This document shows, piece by piece, positions 24,303 through 35,366 of a stretch of DNA of 64,000 nucleotides. The position numbers and the translations under genes are program-made. Source of the stretch: Hygrocybe punicea (taxonomy: Eukaryota > Basidiomycota > Agaricomycetes > Agaricales > Hygrophoraceae); NCBI GenBank assembly GCA_963556145.1, contig OY744466.1, positions 868,001 to 932,000 on the forward strand, read 5' to 3'. The notes beneath the pieces were generated by a model, which saw nothing but the letters and a program-made list of their open reading frames with translations, did no database searches and was not told where the DNA came from. The first letter of the stretch is position 1; each line of letters opens with the position of its first letter.

Positions 24303-24525
24303 TTTTCACATTGATCATACTGTATTTTTTGATGAGATTTGTGACACAGCCGTGTACTTTGTCAATACAAATGATGGATCACTTGCGATATGCATGGATT
24401 AAGATGTATTTTATGTTTTGTAGCCCTACTACAATGTATTCAAATTATCACCATCCGTTCTGTCAGCAGCACCGATATTGAAATACTATATTCAATGCCT
24501 ATCATAACAACAAGTGATGATCCAA

Positions 24526-26286
24526 TCACGCAATCATATCTTCGGGCTTCTTAATTTGCACCAGAATATCCTTCGAGATTTCAAACATAACACCAGGTGG
24601 CACGGAAGAAACAACACACTGAGGCCCTTCTGCAACTAGATCCTGAACAACGAGTATCTGTCCCTTGCGAGGGCCATCGAGTACAAGGACCATGTCTTTG
24701 ACGGCCGCAGGTTGAACGGGCGTAAGGGATTCCACTGCAAAAGCCGTAACCATGGTTCTGTCATCGCCATCGAAGATGACATTGGCCTCCCTGGCGGCTG
24801 TTGTGTCGAGAGCGGATTGCGGGTTAGAGACTGACACAACATAGCCACGCCTCTTTTCATAATCACCTTGCCTGTAACCTGAAAGATAGGTTTGCTTCAC
24901 TTGAACATAACACTGTTTGCCAATAACAACAGGATTGAATAACCATAATGGTGGAGCTTCTGCAGGACGGATCTATTAATTAATGTGTAAATTTTCCGCA
25001 GTGATGTTCAAAACAAACCATAGACCAGAGAGGTGTTGTTTTCGTCATCCATCGACGAAGACATGGCGGGCGTCTTAGCTGAAGGCCCCGCAGGTGTTGG
25101 AGCATTGTATGGATATGTGCGCGGCGCTGGCGTATGTACCACAGCGGGGGTCATGGTGGAGTTGAACGCAGGAGTAGGTGCTGCAGGCCCTGGGGTAGGT
25201 GCCGTCTGACATGGAGTCTTAGACATCGACAGATAAACTGAAAGTTTAAACTTACCCAGGTCTCGCCATATCCATTGTCTCGTCTGGGACTCGTCCATTC
25301 AGTTGTGTTCTCACCCCATGCACTGGAGGTATAGGGATTCGGTGTCCGTGGATTGCCCAAAGAGAGTGTCCGCCCTCCATCTACAGTGTAAGGATTGGGC
25401 GTCTTCGAAGATGTGCTCCAAGCTGGTGTCCGACTTCCATCAATTGCATATGGATTCGGTGTGTGGGAGTTGACATTCCTTGGGCGTATGGATTGGGAGT
25501 TTGCGAACGTCTACTTGAACCACCGTAAGAGGTTCCAGAGAAACTGCCGGAGCTCCCGAGAAAAGGACACACCTTTTGCATAGACATATTGGACAAAAAA
25601 GTTACCACATTGTCCGCCACAGACACCACCAAACCCGTCTCGTCAGCGTTTTGCCCCGTCATCACCTTGACGTGATCCCCCGGTTTGAATCTCTTCCTGA
25701 TGCTCCGGGCAGGCAGGTCAACCTTCTGCCCATCAATGTCCACACCAACTGCAGAAATGGTCACAACATGCACAATCTCCATGACGATGCCGTGGACGCC
25801 GGATTGTTCGCCTTCAAATACTTCGACATGATCTCCTGGTTGCAATACAGAAATGGCAGCTTTGCGAGAAGCTTCCGCGATGATCGAAAGATCCACGTTA
25901 TTTTCGTTTTCCGCGCCGTCTTGACCTCTGGTGAAGTGGGTGATCTCGTCGAGAGTGGGGTTGACATTTTCCAACACAAGACCACTCAGTTTGAAGTCCT
26001 TTTCGACAAAACCATCTTTGTACGTGTCACTTTGGAAAACATATACCTGGTTTCGCTTCGAGACCGATTTGCTACCGTAGACTTTGATCACTTCTTCATA
26101 ATTGAAAAAGTGTTGTGGGGGTCGCATAGTCGCTAAGCCGGCTCCAGTTTTCTTCCGTTTGTGTGCATCAGCCCTGTTGTCATCCCTAGGGTTCAGGTCG
26201 ATGCGTGGAATGAACTTGAGTCCAACATCTTTCAGGATAGTACACGATGGCAACTTGAAGTACATGATTGCAAGCATCGTTAACAC
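24526..26286 (-). pseudogene. SPT5: Truncated and internally deleted copy of elongation factor SPT5
   Basis: The frame 26286-25381 contains Spt5 sequence around the first KOW domains: FNYEEVIKVYGSKSVSKRNQ, LQPGDHVEVFEGEQSGVHGI and RFKPGDHVKVMTGQNADETG. It then jumps into the C-terminal repeat region, where TPNPY motifs occur at least four times in two alternating frames (about 25520-25320). A last part (24900-24526; LVLDGPRKGQILVVQDLV) matches the final KOW domain. Missing are the acidic N-terminus and NGN domain, which bind Spt4 and RNA polymerase II, and the middle KOW domains. A frameshift lies within the TPNPY region near 25460. Introns appear to be kept (donor GTAAGTTT near 25255), so this is a DNA-level copy rather than a retrocopy. 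It sits between transposase sequence and dispersed repeats. Confidence 0.8.
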
Positions 26287-28158
26287 TGGATCATGCCAAA
26301 CATGAACATTTCGTGAACTCGAATGTGAGATGTATTTAGCCTAGGTTTTGGAGACCTGTGTAGTATCGGCTTGATTTTTAGAGGAATATGTAGTGGGCAC
26401 ACAGAGCTGCATAGTGCTATCAAGTGCTACATAATCAAGGGTTTGCTATGGCTGCTATGAATTTGCTATGGCTGCTATGAATTTGCTATGCCTACTATGG
26501 AATTTGGGCACATGCTATGGCCCAAACCGGGTTTTGCTGATGTTAGTCATACCCTTCATACCTTTTTCAAACCTCTGAGGGGTAGGTGTTTGCAAGGGTA
26601 CAATTTTCCAAGCCCCTACCCCTACCCCCTCTACCCCTATATCCCACACCCTAGGTGTTACCCTACCCCTGTATGGCCCTAACCACTCCACCAACACCAT
26701 AAGCCTCATGCTTGCCTGTATGTATGCACTTAGCTTGATATTGCTTTTTTTTCTCACTTCAAGTCAGCAAGTTAGCACAAGTGGGGGCATACAGAATGCA
26801 TTATAGGGACCACAATGTGCTTTGGTGAGCATTTATAGCGTGTGAGACATGTGAGACATGCGCTAAGCTAGCTGCAGGCCAGTCAAGTTAGCTTCAGCTA
26901 AGGCTAAGCTAATTTCTTCATTTTCCTTAGTCAAAGCTGCTAGCCATGCATAGCCAGCTACAGTCAGCTAAAGCCAACCATAGCCGAGATATATTTCTAC
27001 TACAGTACATAGAATGTAATTTATTATTATTATTTTAATGTTATTAATTAAATACTATGAAATAATTTGTTGAGGGATTGACGGGGATTTGAGCCCCTTA
27101 TATAGGGATTCCAATGGCGCATGGACCATGTGACTTTTTGGTCGCTTGGTGACACCTCAACAAATGTGGTCATGTGTCTCTGAACACATCATGACTCACC
27201 AACAACCCATGCACCACCAACACCAACAACACTGACGAGGATGATAACGATGGGTGGCAAGACCCTCCATGGATGACATGATGAGGATGAGGATGAGGAT
27301 GGTGGATGAGGACAGCCACCACCACCACCACCACCACTGCCATGGCAACAGCGAGGACAAGGACAAGGACAAGGACAATGAGGCCAGGGACAAGGACAAC
27401 AAGGATGGGGACAAGGACAACAAGGATGATGGAGACAAGGACAATGAGAACAAGGATGGGCCATAAGTTGTGCTTATCTGATGACATTGCTCACAAATAT
27501 CACAAACAGACTACTTCTTTGCTGCCATAAACAGTACCATGATAGCTGGGGAGGATGGCACATTGTGTAATCCATGGTTCCCATCACAGTCTATGATGTG
27601 TCCTGTAAATCCTAGCTATCAATTTAAACAACTAGTCTGACTTGTCCTGCACCTACCAAAGAAGGTGCTTGAGACCTTGACATTGACTAATTCTAGTAGG
27701 GCCTTGAGGTGCAGAGAGGTATTGATGAGGCTTGCATTGTGCAGTGATGAAGACATTCAGGACATTCGAGATGCCAAGCAAAGGGGATTTAATGGGGGTA
27801 GAAAGGTGAATTGGTCGGCCACAGGTAGGATCAAGGGATGGTGGTATATTTATGAATAAGACTTGAAAATGTAGCATAACAAATTATGCTCTCATAATCA
27901 AAATACCACAGCACTATTGGAAGATCAAGTATATACCTCAGTCAGTAGGATATGGTATGGTAGTATTTACATCAAATACCATATTGTGCCCCAAAAGATA
28001 TTCCAGATTTTCAGTCCGACACACTAGTAGCTGTCATGGTGTTTGATCTTTGAATGAGGTCATTCAGTTGATAGGGCCTGTCTTTGATTGAATAGTTGAA
28101 TCCTGCAAGACAGAAATTGAAAACAGCTGGATGTCCTCCCATCAATGAGCAATGAGGG
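26287..28158. other. Repeat-rich intergenic sequence with a GACAAG simple repeat
   Basis: No gene recognised. 26440-26520 repeats GCTATGGCTGCTATGAATTT; 26570-26680 is TACCCC-rich, like 16690-16800; 26860-26990 is full of AGCTAAGC/TAGCC words like the subterminal parts of the hAT element at 35367-36624. 27270-27460 is a purine-rich array of GAGGAT and GACAAG hexamers with a (CCA)n run; frames through it are artefacts of composition. A short TGTTGAGG...CCTCAACA inverted pair flanks about 100 bp at 27069-27170. Confidence 0.4.
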
Positions 28159-29407
28159 TAGTGTTGTCGTAGTTTGGTTCTGAACCTAGCCAAACCCGGT
28201 TCAAACCCAGAACCGAACCCTAGGTTCTGTCTAAGTTCAGCCAAGTGCTGAACTGGACCGTGGGTTCAGTTCCGGGTGTCGAGGCCTGCCAGATTTCCTG
28301 AACAGCTCCAAACCGCGTCCAAACCACGAATGTGGATATTTTTAAGGTATTTATTTCATTTGTTTTTCGTATTTCTTTACTTACTATTTCGTGTTAAATG
28401 GTATCATGTGACCAGCCGTGACCATGTAGCTTTCACGCAACACAGCAACTTCAACATGGGTTGAACACAACACAAATTGTGTTGTGTTCATCAAGATAAG
28501 TTTTGATTTTTTCTTAACTTTACTAATGTTATTTGCAACAGGCAACTCGACCGCGACCACCAACGCAATGCCAACGGATGCGGGACAGCTGCAACACCAC
28601 CACCACCACCACCAGTGGCGGCAATGGCAATGGCAATGGCAATGGCAACCAGGCAATGACAATGGCAATGGCCAGCAGCAGCAGCAACAGCAGAAGCAGC
28701 AGCGCTGGCGGCAATGGCAGCACCAGCAGTGGCAGAAGCAGCAGCACCAGCAGCAATGGCAGCAGCAGCAGTGGCAGCGGCAGCGGCAACAGCAAAAGCC
28801 ATCCAACATCACCACCAGTGGCGGCAACAACAACAGCAACGACAACCACGATGGCCAGCAGCAGCAGCAGCAATGCCGGCAGCAGCAGCAACAGTGGCAG
28901 CAGCAATGGCAACAGCAGCAGCAGGAGTGCTGGCAGCAATGGCATTGGCAGCAGCAGCAGCAACAGCAATGGCAGCAACAGCAACAGCCAGCAACAGTGG
29001 CAGCAGCAGCAGCAGCAACTGCAATGACAGCAGCAGCAGCGCCAGCAGCAATGGCATTGGCAACAGCAGCAGCAGTGCCAGCAATGCCAGGCAGGGACCA
29101 CGGGACAAGACCCCCCATCCCTCCACATCCCTTGGGGACATTGGAGGGCTCCCCCGCACCCATCTACCTTGTGATATGCAGTGCCATATCTATTGATACA
29201 TGCCTGCCATTCACAAGGAGAACGGAGCTCATGGGAGCCCACCTCAGTCTGGGTTTCAGACCGCGTCTGAACCCAGACCAAACGCGGCAAGAGGGTTCGA
29301 CACCATCTGGGTCCAGGTTTGGCCATGCGCCAAACCGGACCCGAAGTTCAGTTCGTGGTTCCACCAAAAGGGTCGGAACTGGACCGAACTGAACTTCGGC
29401 AACACTA
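28159..29407. mobile_element. hAT-like non-autonomous element A with 8-bp TSD
   Basis: The element starts TAGTGTTGTCG and ends CGGCAACACTA, and is flanked by the perfect 8-bp duplication AATGAGGG (28151-28158 and 29408-29415). Terminal TAGTG fits the hAT terminal pattern YARNG, and an 8-bp TSD is the hAT signature. About 130 bp next to each end is rich in GGTTTGG/GAACC words that can fold back. The middle (28560-29090) is a CAG/CAA/CAT-rich array. No transposase is visible, so mobilisation in trans is inferred. Long frames on both strands through the array are compositional. Confidence 0.85.
28560..29090 (+). repeat. Imperfect CAG/CAA/TGG trinucleotide array inside hAT element A
   Basis: About 530 bp are almost entirely CAG, CAA, TGG, CAC and GGC triplets, with runs such as (CAC)6 near 28595 and (CAG)n near 28860 and 29005. 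All three plus frames are open for hundreds of bases: a Gln/Trp-rich frame (28484-29392), a Ser/Asn-rich frame and an Ala-rich frame. The frames differ only by phase of the same triplets, so none is independently supported. Similar arrays occur in related elements at 30310-30500, 35830-35920 and 62340-62530. Confidence 0.8.
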
Positions 29408-29601
29408 AATGAGGGTTCTGTCAACATTGCTTCAAGTTGACGTATTCTTGTTTTCAATGAAAATGGTGGGTGAGTCTTTCAAACAGCTTGAATGGAGTTT
29501 GGACTTCCACAGGATCACCCCAATCCATTATTGCATTGTGATCTGAACAATGCTTCAGATCATTTGGACCCTTTACGAGTACCATTGAGCCCAGTGTGTG
29601 C

Positions 29602-30646
29602 TAGTGTTGCCGAAGTTTGGTTCGGTCCGGTTTTTCGAGTTTTTTGGAAAACCTGAACCAAAACCGCCGGTTTGGTTCAGCCATTTGCTGAACCTGAACC
29701 GAAACCGTGCAGAACGGTTTCATGGTGTTCAGTTCGTGTTTAAACGCGTTCAAACCACTGAACCGTGGTGGGGAGGGGGCCTAGACCATTCATGTGGTCC
29801 ACAGCAGCCCACTCTCCATGGTGGGGTTGCGTAAATACCTCGCGAATGACATCCACTGTTCTTTGCGAGGTAGGTGTGGCGCCCATACCCGCGGAACCCA
29901 TACCCGCCGTGATCCATCCTAACAATCTCGCGAAGAATGGGGCTGTGTCAATTGACGCGCTCCGTCTGTTTTCGCGAGGTTGGGTTGGGGCCGGGGACTT
30001 TCCATGGGCATCCGCGCATGCTGACGATCTTGCGAAGAACGGGACACATCAATTGACGCGCTCCGTCTGTTTTCGCGAGGTTGGATGGGGCTGGGGACTT
30101 CCTATGGGTGTCCACATGTCAATTGATGCAGCTACGGCGTGTTTGTGAGGGACGTACCTGGGCCGGTAGGTGGGCGCACCACCCTCCCAGCCTTCAACTC
30201 CCCATCGTCGTCGTTGTCGTCGTTGTCGTCATCGTGTTGGTGTTGGTGTTGTAAGTGGTGGTGGAGGCGACAATGGTCGCGATCATCCACGTTTGACGCG
30301 GCAGGTGGCTGCTGCCGCCGGTGTTGCTCTGCTGCTGCTGCCAGCATTGCTGTTGCTGCTGCTGCTGCTGCGGTTGCGGTTGCGGTTGTGGTTGCTGCTG
30401 CTGCTGTTGCAGTTGCAGTCATTTGGGGCCATTTGGCCATCATCGGGGTGGTGGCATTGGTGGTGTTGCCACTGCCGTTGCTGCTGCTGCCGCTGCTGCC
30501 CTCGATTCACTCCAACTCGCATTGGAACGCGAGGGAGGTTGTTGGGTGGAGTTGACTGCGGGTGCCTTCTTTATGCGGTCAAGGTGGGCCACGGGGGGCT
30601 GTTCTATGTAATAAAATGTCAGTAAAATATAGTATGAAGCCGTTAC
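29602..30646. mobile_element. hAT-like element B, left end intact, right end not found
   Basis: The left end TAGTGTTGCCGAAGTTTGG at 29602 is nearly the same as the other family ends, and the adjacent subterminal region repeats GGTTTGG/GAACC words. The 8-mer before it is GTGTGTGC; I could not find a matching right end with that duplication. The interior holds two copies of a CGCGAGGT/TCAATTGACG unit (29920-30110), a GGTGGGCGCACCACCCTCCC block shared with element C, and a GCT/GTT array at 30310-30500. The right end is probably disrupted by or fused with segment C. Confidence 0.6.
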
Positions 30647-31606
30647 TAAGGCACGGCACGGGTATACTGCGGGTCAGAATTCCCGACACCGCACCTGTAC
30701 CCGCGGAAACCGTACCCGCTCCGATGACGGGTACAACCCGTACCCGTTATCTGTGGGTACCCGCCGTGTTCCATCCTAACTACCTCGCGAACAACGGGGA
30801 CACGTCAATTGACGCGCTCCATCTGTTTTCACAAGGTTGGGTTGGGGCCAGGGACTTTCCATGGGCGTCCCCGCGTGTTAACTACCTCGCGAACAACGGG
30901 AGCACGTCAATTGACGTGCTCCGTCTGTTTTCGCGAGGTTGGATGGGGCCGGGGACTTTCCATGGGCGTCCGCGCATGCTAACTACCTCGCGAACAACGG
31001 GGACGCATCAATTGATGTGCTCCGTCTGTTTTTGCGAGGTTGGATGGGGCTGGGGACTTTCCATGGGCGTCCGCACGTCAATTGACGCGGCCGGAGCGTG
31101 TTCGCGAGGTGGGACCGTTGTTGCTGTGTCCGTCTTCGTCCTCGCCTCGTCCATTCCCCTCGTTAGCCGATGTCGTTGGGACTGGATTGGGGGGACGTAC
31201 CTGGGCCGGTAGGTGGGCACACCACCCTCCCGGCTTTCCTTTCTATTGTTGTCGTCGCCGTCGCGACTTTGGTGGTTCGTTTTTGGCGTGCGGGGTTGTC
31301 GTGGTTGTCGTTGTCGTTGTGGTTCGTGGGTTTTCTTGTTGTTGTTGTTGTTGTGTTTGCGCTTGTCACGGTTGTGGTAGCAAATATCACGCGAACTTAG
31401 CAAAAGTAAAGAAATTAATGTGAAAATAAAGTAAATAACAAAGAAAAAACCTACCTGGGGCTTGGGTTGACAGACCCGTGAAAACCCGTCACCTGCGGAT
31501 AACGGGTACGGTTTTGACAAGGTGTGCAAACCAAAACACCGTACCCGAACCCGAATTACCCATTTTGGAATAACCGCGGGTAAACCCGTACCCATGCTGT
31601 GCCGTA
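30647..31606. mobile_element. Element C with imperfect TAAGGCAC/GTGCCGTA inverted ends
   Basis: The left end TAAGGCACGGCACGGGTA pairs with the right end TACCCATGCTGTGCCGTA as an 18-bp imperfect inverted repeat (3 mismatches). The adjoining sequence is dense in CGGGTA/TACCCG words on both sides. The flanking 8-mers (GCCGTTAC, GATCTGGC) do not match, so no TSD supports the exact ends. Inside are three copies of a 102-bp minisatellite and the same GGTGGGCACACCACCCTCCC block as in element B, so B and C share internal sequence although their ends differ. Confidence 0.5.
30777..31082 (+). repeat. 102-bp minisatellite, three units, each with an internal hairpin
   Basis: Each unit starts TAACTACCTCGCGAACAACG, contains the palindrome CGTCAATTGACG and the complementary TTTTCGCGAGGTTGG, and ends around CCATGGGCGTCC. 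ACCTCGCGA near the start and TCGCGAGGT about 45 bp later can pair, so each unit can form a stem. Two diverged units also occur at 29920-30110 and a partial one at 35580-35640. Confidence 0.75.
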
Positions 31607-32281
31607 GATCTGGCCTCCTGGTGAGATCTTTATTTTCTCTGATGTTGATCTTGTGGTATCATCATATGGATGAGGTTCACAGCCGATTACTACAAAATCA
31701 CGTGAATGAGTCCTTGATATTTCATATTGGTGCCCTCCTTCTCTTGCTGCAGTGGATAGCTCATGTTGCAAGTCGACACCAATGTCCATCCCACCACCTT
31801 CTAGGAAGCACCTCCTCAAGTGCATTCAGAGGTACCAACACAAGAATATTATTCTTCACTACAAGCGAGCATCACGTGGCCTCTGCCCTTGGTTTTGGTA
31901 CTTGTATTTGCTCATTTTACACCCACCATTTTTGAATAGTCACTTCTCATAGGCCTATTGCAGATACAGGGGAACGTGTTCCCCCATCTGAACTCTCAAA
32001 CTACCCATGAATTCCAGGGTCCTTGTTGCCTTTGTGCCTGTGATGCCATTGGCACCAACTACACTGTATCCATGATTTGTGTGATTGTTTGTACGACAAT
32101 TTTCAGGCAAATATGTAACTAGTTGTGCTATGGAGACCTGTGGATATTCGAGTAAGTCAGATCTCATTCATGCTTGAAAATGAATCTGATATACTTAAAG
32201 TCTTGATGGAGTGCATGTACACGAGCATTGGTCTGCTGGTAAAATGATATGAATTCTGAGGTAAGTTTGTTCCTTGAGCGA
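31607..32281. other. Unassigned sequence between element C and a solo LTR
   Basis: No supported gene or repeat. Short frames (31522-31935 plus, 31955-32167 minus) have no recognisable features. The sequence may continue beyond the LTR at 33211-33407. Confidence 0.3.
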
Positions 32282-33210
32282 TGTAGATGCGGGTTCTTGG
32301 TGGCTTCGGAACAATAAAGAAGAAATAAAGATCCTAACCTAGGGGTGTCAGCGTAGAAGTGACAGTGGATAAGTCAGTGTCGGGAATGGTAGTAAAAGGT
32401 GAAAATAGAAGTAAAAGTGTAAGCCGCCGTGTAAAACTAAACATATAACGACAAATCTGGCGATGAACGGAGTGAAAACGGACTAATAACAATGAACCCG
32501 ATGGTGAACGGACTGAAAACGAATGAACCCAATGATGCTGACAATGTCAGGTACAGCGGGTCGGGTCGGGTTGGGTCAGAAACGATGAACGAATAAAGGA
32601 ACTACGATAAAGATTACGAGGTCAACTTCGAAAAGCTAAGGGTCTACGAGGACGAGCATATGAAGGGATTAAAATGTGCTTCTGACTATGAGGGAAACGG
32701 GGACTAATGGTATCTTTTTTTTGTACAGTCGTCGGGGACCATTTTTATAGTACATGAGTGAGTAATCTACTTTTCAGACATATCTATTTTGGCCGATAGA
32801 AACTACAAAGAAAAGATGGAATGGAGATGTGAAAAGGGGGGTTGCAATGCGACGAAGACAGGAAAATGGAGGGGAAAACAAATATGCAAGGAAAAGATCT
32901 ACAAAGTCCTACATATCTCCGAAAGGACAAGGGGATGCATAAATAAAGTAAGTCCAAAGTCGGGGATCTAGTCCGATGAGATCCGTCTCCTACAATTGGA
33001 ACTCCGGGGCTTCTGAGACTGCCGGATTTCGTCCAAAAGCGGCTGTGACGAAGCGGCATATGTTGGGTTACATCGGTCATGTCGGGTCACGTCATGTTGG
33101 GTTACGTTGGGTTTCGTCGGGTTCGAATGCAAGTTGAATGGAGGCAGCAGGTTCATCCGGATTCATGATATATCGAGGATACGGACTCAGAGGGACGTCA
33201 AGTCTCTACA
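32282..33210. repeat. Putative solo LTR L1
   Basis: The segment starts TGTAGATGCGGG and ends GTCTCTACA, giving TGTAGA/TCTACA terminal inverted repeats with TG...CA. It is clearly related over its full length to 33845-34704 (shared AACAATAA...GGGTGTCAGC near the start, TTTTTATAGTACATG in the middle, the end block ACGTC-AGTCT). Flanking 4-mers are GCGA and GTGA, matching except for one C/T. No coding sequence is visible. A run of GGGTCGGGT-type words lies near 32565 and again near 33080. Confidence 0.6.
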
Positions 33211-33844
33211 GTGATATCAACATTGACAGACTTCAAGTGCAGCTGCTGGGTCTCATGTACCACCACTTGTTTTTCATTCACCTAGAACAAACATGACTAC
33301 TGGATTGTCCATCGTGGCATTATTAGCAATGCCAAAGTTGGAGGGTGAACAAAACACTTTGCAGCAAGATTATTGGATCTCATGCAGCTTATAGGTCATG
33401 TTCTCAGTAGTGTTGGGGAAGTTTGGTTCCTGCTGAAAAATCCTAAACTGAAACCGAAACTCATGTCAACTGTTTACATTGGTTTGGTTTTGGTCCAAAC
33501 CCGGTTTGAACCATGAACCGCATGGGCTGGGAGCCTTCACTCCCATCTGACCTTGCAAGAGTGCTGCACACATCAATTGACATGGCTGGCCTCATTATGA
33601 GGTGGGATTGGGGATTGGATGGGCTGCATGGCCCTGTCCTAGTGAAACACACATGTTGAACACGTGTGTTCCACCTTGGCTGTTGTCATTTTGGTGTGGT
33701 GGTGGTGGTGGTAGTGCCCTGACACATCAGATGCATTGTGCATGTGATGATGGGCATGTTCTCCCTGTGTTGGACCTGCGTTGGTTGTTGTTGGTGGATG
33801 CATGGTGGTGGTGGCATACGAGCCTCTCCACATGGGTGTCCCAA

Positions 33845-34704
33845 TGTAGATGCGGGTTTGGGTGGCTTTGGAACAATAATCCTAGCCTGGGGGTGTCAGC
33901 ATAAAAGTGACGGTGGATAACCAGTGTCAGGCATAGTGGTAAAAGAGTAGGAAAGTAATGGAAAGTAAAGCCACCATATAAACTAAGAAAATAGACAAAT
34001 AACGATAATCTGGACTGAAAATGGACAAAATAAGGAGGAACCTGACAATGCCAATGACATCAGGTATGGCGGGTCGGGTCGGGTCGGGTTAGGAACAATG
34101 AATGAATGATAGGAACTAAGAGGATGTCAATTAGGACAACTACAAAAGTCTAAGGATCTATGAGGACAAGCATGTAAAGACATTAAAACATGATTCTGAC
34201 TGTAGGAAAACAGGGACTAAGGGTATCTCTTTTTTTGTATGGTCGTTGGGGACCATTTTTATAGTACATGTATGGGTAGTCTACTTTCAGTCATGTCTAT
34301 TTCAGCTGATGGTAAACTACAAGGAAAGTTGGAAAGGGGATCTGAAGAGGGGGGTTGCAATGCGACAGTGACAGGAACATGGAGGGGAAAGCAAATATCC
34401 AAGAAAAAGATCTAAAATGTCCTACATATCTCCATAAGGACAAGGGGATGCATATATAGGGCAAGTCTGAAGTTGGGAATCACGTCTGATGAGATCCGTC
34501 CCCTAGATTTGGGACTTCAGGGCTTATGAGGCTGCCAGATTTGGTCCAAAAGCGGCCATAACAAAGCAGCATACATCGGGTCACATCATGTCACATCACA
34601 TCGGGTTACATCAGGTTGGACTGCAAGTTGTTTGGAGGTGTCAGGTTCATCCAGATTCGTGAGATATTGACAATATGGACTCAGGGGGACGTCGAGTCTG
34701 TACA
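33845..34704. repeat. Putative solo LTR L2
   Basis: It starts TGTAGATGCGGG and ends GTCTGTACA and is a shorter (860 vs 929 bp), diverged copy of L1. No matching flanking duplication is evident (CCAA and CTGA). The sequences on either side resemble each other (TGACACATCA...GCATTG...CATGTGA at about 33720 and 34705), so the host element D may contain a duplication at this site. Confidence 0.55.
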
Positions 34705-35366
34705 CTGACACATCATGCATTGCACATGTGACGATGGCCAGGTTGACCCTGCGTTGGCTGTCCTTGGTGGTGGTGGTGGTGTTGGTGTTGTGTGGTGGTG
34801 ATGATGGTAGTGGTGGTGGTACGGTGCCACATTCTATAATGTATGAATAAAATCAGTGAAAAAATCAATAAAAATACCTACCACGAAGGAGCAGGGGTGA
34901 ATGCACCACCCACCACTGCTCATTGACTACCACTCCACCTCATTCACATTGCTTGCGTGCATGTGCATCTTGGATGTGTTGTTGTTGGCATCCGACCTGG
35001 CCATTGTGGTGGCAATCGTCATTGTCATCGTTGTTGTCATCATCATTGTCATTGTCATTGTCATCATGGCCATGGTGGTGGTGGTTGTGGTGGCCATGGT
35101 GGCCATTGATGGTAATTTTCTGTAAGTATGAGTTAGTGTTGAATAAATAAAATAAATAAAATACAATGTACATGGGCAGCAGGGAGTACCCTGCTGCCCA
35201 TTTTGTCCACCTCGGGTGCTCCATCATCCTCATTTGGTGTATGTTGTGGGCATTGTTGGTGGTTGCAGAAGGTACTTTGGTGACTTTGGAAGTCAGCCAA
35301 ATGGCTGACTTGGGACTGTCAGTTTGAAACTGTTTTGGCCCGCAGCCAAATCCCCAAACTGGAGAC

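Noticed and set aside
27069..27170. Tiny TGTTGAGG...CCTCAACA inverted pair as a mini-transposon
   Set aside because: About 100 bp, no flanking duplication found; could be chance.
27196..27530. His-, Asp/Lys- and Trp-rich frames around the GACAAG repeat
   Set aside because: Composition of a simple repeat; frames on both strands are equally open.
28384..29326. Long overlapping frames on both strands (up to about 300 codons), Gln-, Ala-, Leu- or Cys-rich
   Set aside because: They are the phases of one CAG/CAA/TGG array inside a hAT element; no start context, domain or conserved frame supports any of them.
30647..31606. An exact 8-bp TSD for element C
   Set aside because: Flanking 8-mers GCCGTTAC and GATCTGGC do not match under any one- or two-base shift I tried.
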